Assembly: GCA_933228895.1 (NCBI GenBank)
Contig: OW121850.1
Span: 34,481,773 to 34,545,772, forward strand
From: Platycnemis pennipes
Lineage: Eukaryota > Arthropoda > Insecta > Odonata > Platycnemididae
DNA length: 64,000 nucleotides
Direction: 5' to 3'
Numbering within the stretch: position 1 is the first letter of the stretch; each line of letters starts with the position of its first letter. The notes below the pieces were generated by a model that was not told where the DNA came from, did not search any database, and saw nothing but the letters and a program-made list of their open reading frames with translations. The position numbers and the translations under genes were made by a program. Shown one piece after another: positions 1 to 11,400 of the stretch.

Positions 1-322
1 GTATCTCTTAAAGTAGTTTTTAGAGGACTTTTTCAATTGACAATTTCTCTATATTCCAAAACTTGTGTTTTAAATTTCTCAAGCATTTTTTATGGAAAAT
101 TAATTTATTTATCAAATTTGTTTTTAATATGCCTTTAACAGAAGGTGTTTTATATTATACATTAAATGTATTGCATTCAAAACTTGGTTCAATAGTTCTG
201 TATTTGAGACTCGTGAGTTTTAAAAATGTATGCTTGTATTATTAGTCTATGACAAATCTAGTACATAGTTCAAAGATATGGTATATATTTAGAGAAATAC
301 CGTAATGTGGAATTGAAATGGT
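1..322. other. Unassigned AT-rich sequence
   Basis: I see no coding exon, repeat boundary or RNA gene here. The short open frames are T-rich and have no recognisable content. The only useful point is the last 8 bases (315-322, gaaatggt), which form the left target duplication of the hAT-type element that follows. Confidence 0.5.
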
Positions 323-2273
323 TAGTGATGGACGGATCCAGGTTTTTTGTCAGATCCGGATCCTTGCCTGGGTTTCGGATACTTAGTTTCAGATACTCTT
401 CTGAATTTCATTCATTTTCTAATCCTAGATTTTTAATAAATATACAAATACAGCAACAATATAATTACAAAAAAAAACAATTTTATTGTAGAGAAAATCA
501 ACTTCCTATCATCTCTGTGGATAATATTTTCCTGGATCAAGATTTACAGATGCAATGACTATATCTTATTACTTCTAATATAAAGATCACCTTCCTTATC
601 ACATACTCATCAATCAATACATTTTTGAAACCTGTAAAACTATTCTTTAGAGTGCAGTTAAAAGAAACATTATACGTTCATTTTCATTAATAAAGGATTA
701 TTTTCCAATTATTAATCAAATCCATGAATGCTTTCAAATTCTTTTTTAGAAACACAAAAAAATTTAAATGCAGCCAAGAGATCCAATTTATGGAATATTT
801 GGGGATTCCATTTTTAAGATGAAAAAATTATATATTTCAAGCTGCTAAACTAGTAAATATGCAATATCTTATTAATAATAACCTTTAAAATGAAATTTGA
901 GAATTGTATACTCCTAAGGAGAGGTTCTGATCTTGAAATGAGATAAGCCTTTTTTCATGCTACTAGAAGCAAAATTTATAAAAGTCTTGGATTTTTTCTC
1001 CATTTTTGGGTTTGCAAGAAAAATGTAGAATGACATGTGGGGAGCATGTATTCTCCAAAATCAGGTAGGCCAACAATAGCAGAGTGGGGTAGTGGACTGC
1101 AGGTAATGAAGTTCGATTCTATTGTTGTTTAAATTTTTTTTTCAGCCATTTAATCAAAAACTTTATCATCCTTCATTTCCAACCTTTGTGTGTGGATACT
1201 GACTTTTTTGTACTTCTATTGTTTAAACTAGATTTACAAATGCGTCACTCAAAAATACATGGTAAAGTTAACGCAATGATTCCACGATTTAATTCTGCAA
1301 TAAAAAATTTTCCAACCATTTCAAAGACTTTGTCTTATAAATTGACATAAAATGTCTGATAATCTCCTTTTTTTAATTGCCTACTTGCATTGCCGGCAGT
1401 ACACTAGCCCTCATTTTTAACGACTACGCTATCATAGGTTCATGGTAATCTGGCGAATTTATGCGACCCGTGTGATATTCTACTTTATGTATTTTTTTTT
1501 CTCGTTCATCCAGGCCTTTGGAGAAAAAAGTCACGATGAGTATTTTTTTATTTTGTTTTTGTGGCATGGAAAAAATCTTCTTCTCATTTCGTGACCGAGT
1601 TACACAACCTCTCCTTGTCAGTTTAAAATTTTATTTTTTTTATTATAAGCGAAATTTTAAAATCTCCGATCCGGATCTGAATTTTTATTGTCTTCGGATA
1701 TGATTTCAGTAGCGAATGAAATGAAAGGCCCGTGGAACCGACCCGACCATCCTTATATTATTAATAGTACATTTTTAAATCTAATTTAAACAACAAAAGT
1801 ATAATAAAGTGAGTATTCAGATGTTATGGTTTGAAATTGAAGATGGTAACGATGGAAGATGATTTTCAATGCAATGACTGACAGAAAAAAATTAAACTGC
1901 AATAGGGATCGAACTTCGCACAGTACATTAGCTATCGTTGTCCACCTGATCCTGGTGAATACAGGCTACCGGCGTGACATCGTACGTATTTTTTCTCGCG
2001 GTACCAGGGTAATGGGGAAAAAAGTAATTTCTTTATTTTGCTTCTAGTTGCACGGGAACATTATCATCTAATTTCGTGACTTGAGTTACACATCCTCTTC
2101 TTGTCAGTATCTACCGCACCTACATTCCATTCACTCTTCGTGGCACGCTTCGATCGCTAAGCCACGAAAATTTAAAATATACGATCTGGATCCTATTTTA
2201 CTCCGTGTCTTTGGATCCGAATCCGGAACCGAGTAAAATGAAAGATCCGACGGATCGGATCCGGCCATCACTA
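323..2273. mobile_element. hAT-type non-autonomous composite element, copy 1
   Basis: The element starts TAGTGATGGACGGATCC and ends GGATCCGGCCATCACTA, which are inverted repeats of each other. Flanking 8-mers gaaatggt (315-322) and gaaatgat (2274-2281) match at 7 of 8, the target-site size of the hAT superfamily. Both subterminal zones carry clustered GGATCC/GGATCCGG motifs, as expected of transposase binding sites. No transposase frame is present. The interior holds two related modules (about 1380-1735 and 1760-2215), each with a tRNA-like stretch on the minus strand whose B-box-like segment reads GTTCGATCC. Three more copies or fragments occur at 6206-14325, 26575-26830 and 51220-52338. Confidence 0.8.
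1074..1125 (+). repeat. tRNA-like (SINE-type) promoter segment
   Basis: An A-box-like TAGCAGAGTGGGG (from 1078) is followed at normal tRNA spacing by a B-box-like GTTCGATTC (about 1110-1118). No cloverleaf or CCA end was made out, so this looks like the head of a tRNA-derived SINE remnant and not a functional tRNA. It lies in the part of hAT copy 1 that other copies lack. Confidence 0.4.
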
Positions 2274-2575
2274 GAAATGATATGTAAGTACATAAAACTG
2301 TAATGATAGTGTAAAATGGATTTTCTTTGAAGGGTGTGCTCTTAAGCTATAGAAAAATGGGTTGGTGTAGAACCCAGAATGGCTTTAACTTCTTGGTGGA
2401 AGTACTATTTGGGCAATTAAGGTCCACTGACATCTAAGGTCATTTTATACCCAAATTAATTAAATGATATCCATTGCAAGAGATTATTCCTCACAATAGG
2501 ATTTCTACCCTATTTTAGAATAGCAAGTGAACACGTCTGCTCTGTGAGATTGGCTTTTTTTCTGTATTCTAGGGA

Positions 2576-2742
2576 ACTGGGTGTAAAAAGCTGTAGCACT
2601 TTTCCACAACTATATTTTTTTTAAATTACTCATGTGAGTGTGCACCTGAAGATGGCTTAGTTAGCCGAAACACGTGTAGAGTAATTTAATAATTAAAAAT
2701 ATATAATTGTGGAAAAGTGCCACAGTTTTTTACTCACCCAGT
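2576..2742. mobile_element. Small hairpin (foldback) element with ribozyme-like loop
   Basis: The arms ACTGGGTGTAAAAAGCTGTA (from 2576) and their near-complement ending in ACTCACCCAGT (2742) form an inverted repeat of about 40 bp, including the shared GCACTTTTCCACAA segment. The loop holds a hammerhead-like core. No convincing target duplication flanks it. It could be a miniature Penelope-like unit or the two ends of a larger decayed element. Confidence 0.6.
2622..2688 (+). ncRNA. Hammerhead-ribozyme-like motif (loop of hairpin element)
   Basis: CTGAAGA (2646-2652) fits the conserved CUGANGA box. A short stem II follows (GGCT...AGCC), then GAAA (2667-2670), a palindromic stem III/loop (ACACGTGT) and a cleavage triplet GTA (2676-2678). 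The next 10 bases, gagtaattta, are the exact complement of taaattactc at 2622-2631 and could form stem I, with an unpaired 14-nt insert before the core. Very short stem III hammerheads are known from Penelope-like retroelements. Catalysis is inferred only. Confidence 0.5.
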
Positions 2743-5700
2743 ATATCTCACTTCCACTATGTGATGCCTGAAACAGTGAACAGTATTTTAGGGAATGTGG
2801 CTGCAGATCTTTAGATGACAAAAAGGGATGGAGTAAATTCAGAAGATAGGTCTGAAAATATGTTATTTCTGAAATGTGTTTTTTTCTAATTTCACTGTTA
2901 ACAATACATGATGAAATGTGGAAATTTAATTAAGTCCTTTATTGCCTCTTGGTAATTCCAGAGTAGTTTACAGAGCTGAAGTGAAAATCAGATGTGCTTT
3001 TTGTGATGATAATTCTAGGCTATTTAACACTCTTTAACTGAGATGGAATAGAGATTGGATGAACTATTGGGAATTGGGTTTGCCAGAGGAATCACTCAAG
3101 ATTTAGAATAGCACTCTGCAGATAGCAGCATGCTACTTTATTCCCTAATCATGATTATTTTTCAGATTTTTAGGATAATTATAGGGGCAGAATTGTTTTT
3201 CTGAGCATCTATATCCTATCCCAAAAAATCACATCAAGTGAACTGTTTGCAGCATATTAATAAATTTTTCCTTTACCTCAGATTATGGTATAAAATGTCT
3301 TTTTTAAATCAATTAATTAGTAATTTTTTAGTTATTCTTGTGAAAGTGGTGGTTTAATGTACACTATTATGTATTTGTTTTTCACTATTCAAATCTGTGA
3401 ACAGGATTGAATATATTTTTCCTGCACTGTGTTTCTATTGATTGCACTATTTTGTGGGGATTATTATGTTAGGTGTCAAGACATTTTAAATGCCCAAATA
3501 ATTGCTTCAGAAATAGTATACTGCTACTAATATTTTTAAAATATTGTATGAATACAGTTTGGTGGTGGTACTGATAGAGATTCTGAAGTTATAATAATTA
3601 GCATTTTGGGATATTGGTTTTTAATTTCAAGCTCATATATACTATTTTGTATGAAATTATTGTGAATTTTCTTTAAATATATAATTCATATAGCTTATAG
3701 GTTTGTTACATATTGATAATTTACGGTGTGCAATTATTCTTGAATGTCTTGGACTAGTCTTTTTAAACCTTCTTTTCACTTTTATTTTTAGGATAATGTA
3801 CTCAGTGCTAATAATTACTGGCATTACTAGTCCTCACTGGCATTGATTTATAATTTAAATACTCTTTTAAACTTTACAAAGCTCCTAATATTCTCCTAAA
3901 TCTGCTGTTCTGCATAATTTTTTGAACCCCAGCTTTCTCTTTTCTGTTGCCATAGAAAGTGAAGATATTGTGGTTTGTTTTATTGTCTTCCCATCACCAT
4001 CATTATTTTTCAGTAAATTGTGAATTTTCTTTGAACTCAACTTTAAGGTATTATTGTGCATGAGGGCAACGTTAGAAAGTGTTTTTGATGTTGAAGGATT
4101 AAATTGTAAGGATCAGAAATAGCTGTTCCCTGATGTGCTTAGTTGTATTTATTAATATGCTTAAATTGGAATATTGAAATGTGAAGCTGAATTACACAGT
4201 TCACTATTATCTGGAATTGCCTATCTCCTTAAATAAAGTATGTGCAAATAGTTTTTTATTTGATGGATGAATATTAATTGTGAATCAAGTAAAGTGGTTA
4301 GGCTAAATTTTATTCCTTTATGTTACATTATGATTTTATTGTAGTCTTCAATGTTTTCTGATTATTTCTATGACTACGTGCATCCTTTATCAGTCTATCA
4401 TGCTATGAAAAATTTTGATTATTATTATTTGTGTCAGACTTTCTTGAAGGCCACATGGTTGAAATACATAAATATATCTTTAATAATAATTCAGTTAAAA
4501 TTAATGGAGTATAATTCAATCATTAATGCATAGTAGCAATGATAGTAAATGAGATACCAATAACTTAAGTGAACTCTTTTTTATACTGTATTAATTAATG
4601 CTGAAGTCATGATTACTTCAAGATTTCCAAATAATGCATGAAATCTCGAAATCCTGGTTCAGCCAAATTAAAAATTTATTGAAAGCTCATATTTTATATT
4701 ATTTTTCAATGGTGACACTTTTCACTTATGACTAACGCCCCTTTCTCCTTTTATAATGCCATACAACAGGCCAAGACTATGGCAGTAAGTACCCACATTT
4801 TGTAACCAATTGTAGAAGCTTAAATTGGCATGAAGCTAATGTCTCGTTTTGCCCATAAGGTTTTGATATTATTTCTGCTTGTTTTAACATTTGTATAGCC
4901 ACATGCATGATGAAGTCATATGTACTTCCTTCAGATGAACCATGTAGGAGACTCTATGACTGAACATTCAAATCTATCATAGTGGTGATGAATTTTACTA
5001 CCTAGAATTAAATTTTAGTAAAATTCACTGTTATGAAAATGCCCTCCCTGCATTTTGAATTTATGCTAATTCAAGTTAACTCCATAAGTCCATAGTGCTG
5101 TTATATTCTTCTGGCTACTCATGGAGGTGTTAGGGACATGAAAATATTTAAGAATTTGAAAATGCTGCTATTATCAGAGGCAAAAGAAAAAGGAAAAACA
5201 GTAATGTAAGATATAGCAGGTGATTAAATAATGGATCTGTGATTCTTGGGACTTTGATGTCAAATCTAGAATAAATTATGTAGCCTAAGTAATTGTACAT
5301 GAAAAAAATGTTCTGGAGAAGGTCTGAATGCATACTGCAGTATACATATACACTGGTTGAAAGAATAAATTGAGTGCAAATTGAGACATGATCAGTAGAT
5401 TGATAGGGAAGGTATACAGAAATTAAGGCAAATTTAAAAGAACATTAAATATTTAAAAGGCAAGTTTTACTAACCAAAGCAAAATGTATTTTCACCTGTG
5501 AAAATATATTTAGCTTCTATGAAAGCTATGAAAGAGAGGAAAGGAGAGAATATGGATTCTGGAATATTGCATTTCAATATAGAATCAGAATTTCAGGGAA
5601 TTATTGGTAATATATTTAGCAGGAATTGATGATTCTCATTTGAACTACCATAGAATTTGGGAATGAGAAGGTGGAATATTTTTATTGTCTCTTCTCTAGC

Positions 5701-6136
5701 GTATCTGAAAAAAAGAATTTAGTCCATAATGAGAACCGTACTGCAAATGAATTTATAATATAATTGTAATGTACTTTTGTGCTAAACAGAATATATGTTG
5801 TGCATAAGAGTAGGTATATAAGGGTATAAGAGCAGGGTTGTCGATTACCTCCGTACTTTTAACTCCAATGTGAAGGAAATTGTTTGAGTGACATGAGATC
5901 TTGAGACAGTTCTAAAATTGAGAGGAAAGTTGATGAAATTAGATGTGGTGATAATCAAAACTAATCAGCTAGTCAGGTAAAATCATTGCTATTACTTCTT
6001 CATTTCTTTTGATGCTTCAGTGAATCATTGTGAAATGCTTGGATTAATAATTGCAGTTCATGAGATTGTCTAAACTAAAAATTGACAAGAATGAGTTTAT
6101 TACATAAGATATAGCATGAGTATGTGTAGACTATTG
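2743..6136. other. Non-coding stretch, probably PHKB 5' intron or flank
   Basis: The sequence is AT-rich with no exon homology apart from the speculative microexon at 4770. No TIR pair, SINE promoter or long tandem array stood out on reading. Open frames at 4351-4533 and 5148-5333 are short, compositionally biased and unsupported. Confidence 0.5.
4770..4784 (+). other. Candidate 15-nt microexon (speculative)
   Basis: A strong intron-end signature lies upstream: a branch-point-like gactaac, a C/T-rich tract and acaacag. Only 15 nt later there is a near-consensus donor, gtaagta. The enclosed bases would add five codons (AKTMA in one frame) without changing phase, and the downstream PHKB exon at 25220 is phase 0. 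No homology supports it, and such coincidences occur by chance in AT-rich introns. Confidence 0.2.
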
Positions 6137-6205
6137 GCTCATCATCATCAGTTCACAATGCTAAGATTGGTTTGGCACTGCTCTCCACTCTATTCAACTG
6201 TCAGC
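6137..6205 (-). mobile_element. RTE LINE 3' end fragment, first half (split by hAT insertion)
   Basis: tcatcatcatcag followed by aatgctaagattggtttgg is the reverse complement of the RTE 3' end seen at 11800-11865 (ccaatcctaggattg... with a GAT-type tail). The fragment continues after the hAT element at 14334, so 6137-6205 and 14334 onward were one piece before insertion. Confidence 0.75.
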
Positions 6206-6652
6206 TAGTGATGGACGGATCCATGTTTTTTGTCGGATCCGGAACCTGATCCTTGCCTGGGTTTCGGATCTTTATCTCGGTTTCGGATCCTTAGTTTCAG
6301 ATACTCGATTCTGATTTTCAAAACCTAGATTTTTTTTAAATATATAAATACAGCAACAATAGAATTACCAAAAAACAAGTAAATTCATTGTAGAAAAAAT
6401 CAACTTCCAAATCTATGTGGATAATATTTTCCTGGGACAAGATTTATGAATGCAATAACTATATCTTATTACTTCACTAATGCCAAATTTTATTATTATT
6501 TTGACTTATAAATTGACATGAAATTTCTGATAATCCACTTTTTTTAGCTGCCTACTTGCATCACCCTGTGCACTTGCATCAGGCAGTGTTAAGAATAGAA
6601 CTCGAGACCGGCAGTACACTGGCCCTCATGTTTAACAACTATGCTATCATAT

Positions 6653-8165
6653 TGTAACCGTTGCCGTTTGGCCGGTGACATTGTAGGAGTAGTATGGATA
6701 CGCTTGAGGGAAGGAGAGCTTAATTTTATGTTTGACTTAGGGTATGTTTGTTCAAGTGGAACATGTATGTGTGAATGGACGAAGAGTGTGATTCATTCCC
6801 CCACCCCCACAACCCCAATTCCCCGTTTTCCGACCCCTCCTGTGTGCGTCCTTGACGGTTTCGAGAAGAAAGAAGAGAGTCCCCACCGCTCCCCCCCCCC
6901 CCCCACCGAGAACAAGGACACAGTTCGGCGGCCTCCGGAATCTAAGTTCCTCCCCCCCAAGTACAGAAGAACCCCCCCCTCCCCGGCGATGGTGCGGCTC
7001 GAAGGAGCGCGACCCTTCCCCATACTCTCCCCACTCCCCCCCCCTCGCCCCCCCCAGAAAACCACCCCTCAGAGGGTATATAACGCCAGTGCGCAAGCCA
7101 CCCGGCGGTTGGTGGCTACCCTGTTATGCTGAAATGCTGCTAGTCCTCTACTGACCTAGGCTCTGGAGGTCTTTCTCGGGGCAAACGTCTGTCGGAGAGT
7201 GTGCGACAAGAGAGGAGAGAGTGGCCTAGAGAGAGAAGATTTGAAGTGGCGCTGGAGGTTGGACCAGAGGAGAAGCCGGGTTGGACGGAAATAGGAGATT
7301 GACCGGGAGTTTTCCGTGACCAAGAGAAGGTCACCCCACGCACTTCATCGGAAATTCTCTCAGCCAAGGAGACAGCGGAAGGCGTAACAACCCCAGAGAA
7401 AGAGCCACCAGAGGGATTTAGCCCTCAGCAGTGACAGAGAACCAGAGGTCTGATAAGTAAAATCACCATACCCCCAAACCCCGAACTGTTCCCCCCAAGT
7501 GAAGAAGATCTCAACTGAGAGTCCCCCATCGGTGTCGTCCCCGGACCCCAAATTATCCCCCCCCCCCAGTGACGAAGAGCCGCCGCTTCGCGTCTTTCCT
7601 TCGTTCCGACTCCTCCTCCCCCTCCATTTTTCCCCGATGTGTGATTGCGTGTGTGTTCTTTTCGTAGGGTTGCAATTCTGGTGTTTCATTGTTTTAGTGT
7701 ATCTGACTTTGATGGATTGTCGAAAAGTTTAGGAAGGGAAGTCATTTTTTTTCGTTCACTGGTTTTCTTTTACATTTGTGTGACTATTAACTTTGTTAAT
7801 TACTGTGGTTCAGTTGCCGCCAACACCGGTGAGAGTGGGCGATTTCATGTATTATTGCTTGTGTTTCGTTCTTGCTTTCTTTGTGATTTCATTAAACGTA
7901 AGTCCACAAAGATTCGTGTCAAATCTCTCCTTCTCTCAGCGCTCCAGTCATCGGAGGATCTCCCCCACACCTTCTCTCAGCCCTCCAGTCATCGGAGGAT
8001 TCCCCCCACACCTTCTCCCCTCCCCCCACCCTCCTTTCCGTCCCTTTCCACCTCCCATCCAGGTGCCCGGGGTTACCCATACGTCCCCCAACTTTTTCCG
8101 CATTTCGTACCTTTCCACCTCGAAACCCCCCACATCCCCCCACCCCCCACGTGACCGAGGTCACA
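6653..8165. mobile_element. Solo LTR candidate (gypsy/BEL-like), GC-rich
   Basis: Comparison with hAT copies 1 and 4 shows 1513 bp of extra sequence here. It starts TGTAACC and ends GTCACA, and is flanked by a 4-bp duplication, atat (6649-6652 and 8166-8169). A TATATAA box (7077-7083) and an attaaa-type signal near 7890 fit an LTR promoter and poly(A) region on the + strand. No gag or pol is present. Long C-tracts (6795-7060, 7495-7570) and a tandem repeat of about 40 bp (7930-8015) are included. The Pro-rich frames in it follow from the C-tracts and are not counted as genes. The family is not identifiable from the LTR alone. Confidence 0.55.
7077..7083 (+). promoter_or_regulatory. TATA box of the LTR candidate
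   Basis: TATATAA lies at the end of a long C-rich tract and is followed by an unusually GC-rich stretch. Its place in the middle of the LTR candidate fits a U3/R boundary promoter. No initiator could be fixed. Confidence 0.4.
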
Positions 8166-8434
8166 ATATGTTCACGGGAATATGGCGAATGTAGGCAACC
8201 CGCGTGACATTCGGCTTTATTTTTCTTTTCGCGCATCCAGGCCTGTGAAGAAAAAAGTCACGACGAATATTTTGTTATTTTGTTTTTGTGGCAGGGACAA
8301 CTCTTCTTCTCATTTCGTGACCGAGTTACACAACCTCTCCTTCTCAGTTTCTACCATACGTACATTCCATTCGCGGGGCCCATCGATCACTAGGCCGCGA
8401 AATTTTAAAATTTCCGTTCTGGATCTGAATTTTT

Positions 8435-11400
8435 TTTTTCTCGCGGCTGAGCTTAAAGCCACCGAGTGCGTCCACTGGGTTGCGGATGGTGGGTCGACCT
8501 CTAGATATAGAGGTTAGCTGCGAGATAAGCGAGTTTACTCGGCGAATAAGCAGTCGTGGACAAAAAGCGACGGCATTCCGAGGGCGTATTGGTCTATCCT
8601 TGGGTAAGGTAGGCCTTAAATAATACAGAACCTGTGAAGATGCCGTGACTTGGCGATGGAGGCCGCCAACAATTACGCTTCCCATCACCCGGAGGAGAGG
8701 GCAGCAGCTCTTCTTCACATGAGTGAAGGTGGAGACCACAGTGGTCGGTACAGCGACACTCATTTCACGGCAGGCGTGGTAACATTTACTTTAACGGCCG
8801 TAGTACTGCGATGTGGAAGGCAAGGGGAAACCACCACATTATTATCCCGAGGAGTCGCAGCTACTCCACTCTTTCCTTTATTATCAAGACGTGATGGCAC
8901 CCTCTCGAGTAAAATATTCCGGAGGTAAAATAGTCCCCCATTCGGATCTCCGGGCGGGGACTACCCGAGAGAGTACATCAGTCAAGTGTGATACTCATTT
9001 TAGGGTAGGAACGTGGAACGTGCGATCACTTCGGACCTGCGGAAGACTGGAGAACCTGAAGGTGGAAATGCGGAGAATGGACCTCGATGTATTGGGAATC
9101 AGTGAAATGAGATGGCCCGAAGAAGGAGACTTTTGGAGTGGAAGTTATAGAACTATTCACACCGGATCACTGAATGGTAACGCTGGAGTAGGCATAATGC
9201 TCAGGAAGAGTGCGGGACTGCGTGTGAAGAGCTTCCTGCAATACAGTGAAAGGATTGTAATGGTTAAAATACAAACTAAGCCTACAGATACCATTGTGGT
9301 GCAAGTTTACATGCCTACGTCGGACTACGAAGATGAAGAAGTGGAAGACGTCTACGAAGATATCACTGAAGTAATAAAACAGGGAAGAGGAGAAGAAAAC
9401 CTAATTATTTTAGGAGACTGGAACGCTGTCGTCGGCGAAGGACAAGATGGAAGAATAACTGGAAAATATGGATTGGGAAACCGAAACGAAAGAGGAGAAA
9501 GACTGCTGGAGTTCTGCGCACAACATAAGTTAGTGGTTACTAACACATTGTTTAAAAATCACAACCGAAGAAAATACACATGGAAGATGCCAGGAGACAG
9601 AGGAAGATTTCAAATAGACTACATTTTAGTGAAGCAGAGGTTCAGGAATCAGGTGAAGGACTGCAAAAGCTACCCGGGTGCAGACATCGACAGCGACCAT
9701 AATTTAGTGATGATGAAATGCCATCTAAAATTCAAGAGATTGAAGAAAACAGTAAAGAACATTTGGCAAGTAGAAAAACTAAAGGATACTCAAAATCAGC
9801 TGGAATTTCAAAAAGCAGTAGAAAACGACATAGGAGAGGACCTGACTGAGAAACCAGTAGAAGAGCGTTGGGAAAACATTAAATGTGGACTACAAAAAGC
9901 CGCAAAAGAAGTTCTTGGAAGAAGAAAAGTTGTTAAGAAGAAACCATGGATCACGGAAGAAGTCTTAGTGCTGATTGAAGAAAGAAGAAAGTACAAGAAT
10001 GCGAAAACTGAAGAAGGGCAGCTTTGCTACAAAAGAATAAGGAACGAAGTAAGTCGCAAAGCCAGGAAAGCTAGAGAAATGTGGATGAACAATCTGTGCG
10101 AAGATATACAAAACAACCTTACCATTGGAAAGGTGGAAGTTGCCTATAGGATAGTGAGGAACCACTTCAAGGAACGGAGCGCAAGATGCAATGCTATAAG
10201 GGACAAGAATGGAGAACTTTTGATTGAAAATGAAGACAAAGTGAAGAGATGGAAAAAATATCTCGAAGAGTTATACAACGGGAACGACCTCAGCACGAGA
10301 GTGATTGAAGAGGAAAACGAAGTCGAGAAGGATGATATGGGAGCATCAATATTGAGATCGAAATTCGACGCAGCAGTAAGGGACCTTCGGATGAATAAGG
10401 CTTCTGGAATTGATGATATACCCGCAGAACTGATAAGGAATGCAGGAGAGAGGACATTGACCCAACTTTATAATGCCATCTGCGACATGTACTCAACAGG
10501 AGAAATACCCAGGGACTTCGAGAAAAACATCATCATTCCTATTCCCAAAAAGAAGAGAGCAGAGAAATGCGAAAATTTTAGGACTATAAGCCTGACGACA
10601 CACGCATCGAAGATATTGACAAGGATCATCTACAGAAGAATAGAACGAAAAGCAGAAGAGTTCCTGGATGAAGATCAATTCGGATTCAGGAAAAGTAAGG
10701 GTACAAGAGAAGCAATATTGGCCCTTAGGCTGCTTATAGAGAAGAGAATGGAGAAGAACAAACCGACCTTCATTGCATTTGTGGATTTAGAGAAGGCTTT
10801 CGACAACGTGGACTGGAATTCAATGCTTGATATTCTGAAAGGAATTGGAGTTTCCTACAATGATCGAAGAATTATCCACAGTGTGTATAAAAACCAAGTA
10901 GCTGTGTTTAAATCTGGACCCAGCTGTGAAGAAGCAAGAATAAGGAAAGGAGTGAGACAAGGCTGTGCACTGTCTCCCGTAATTTTTAACGTCTACATTG
11001 AGAGGGCCATCAATGAAGTCAAGGAGAAGTGTTCTGGAGTGAACATCCACGGAGAAACAATCAGCATGCTACGATTCGCTGATGACATAGCTCTCATAGC
11101 AGAGACAGAGAAGGAGCTGAATAAGATGCTAACAACCATGGAAAGGACAATGACCAGACATCAGCTGAAGATCAATAAGAAAAAAACTAAGATATTGGTG
11201 TGCAGCAAAAGAGAAGAGGCGAAAACCAACGTTAAACTAGGAAAACAGAAACTGGAAGAGGTGAAAGAGTTCTGTTACCTGGGAAGCAGAGTAACCAACG
11301 ATGGACGAAGCAAGAAAGAAATAGTGAGTAGAATAGCCCAGGCAATGAGGGCATTCTATCAAAAGAAGAATCTACTAACAGCTGGAAATACAAGCTTGGA

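Noticed and set aside
6641..7154. Proline-rich and glycine-rich open frames on both strands
   Set aside because: They are produced by C-tracts in the LTR candidate, show no domain, and overlap each other on opposite strands.
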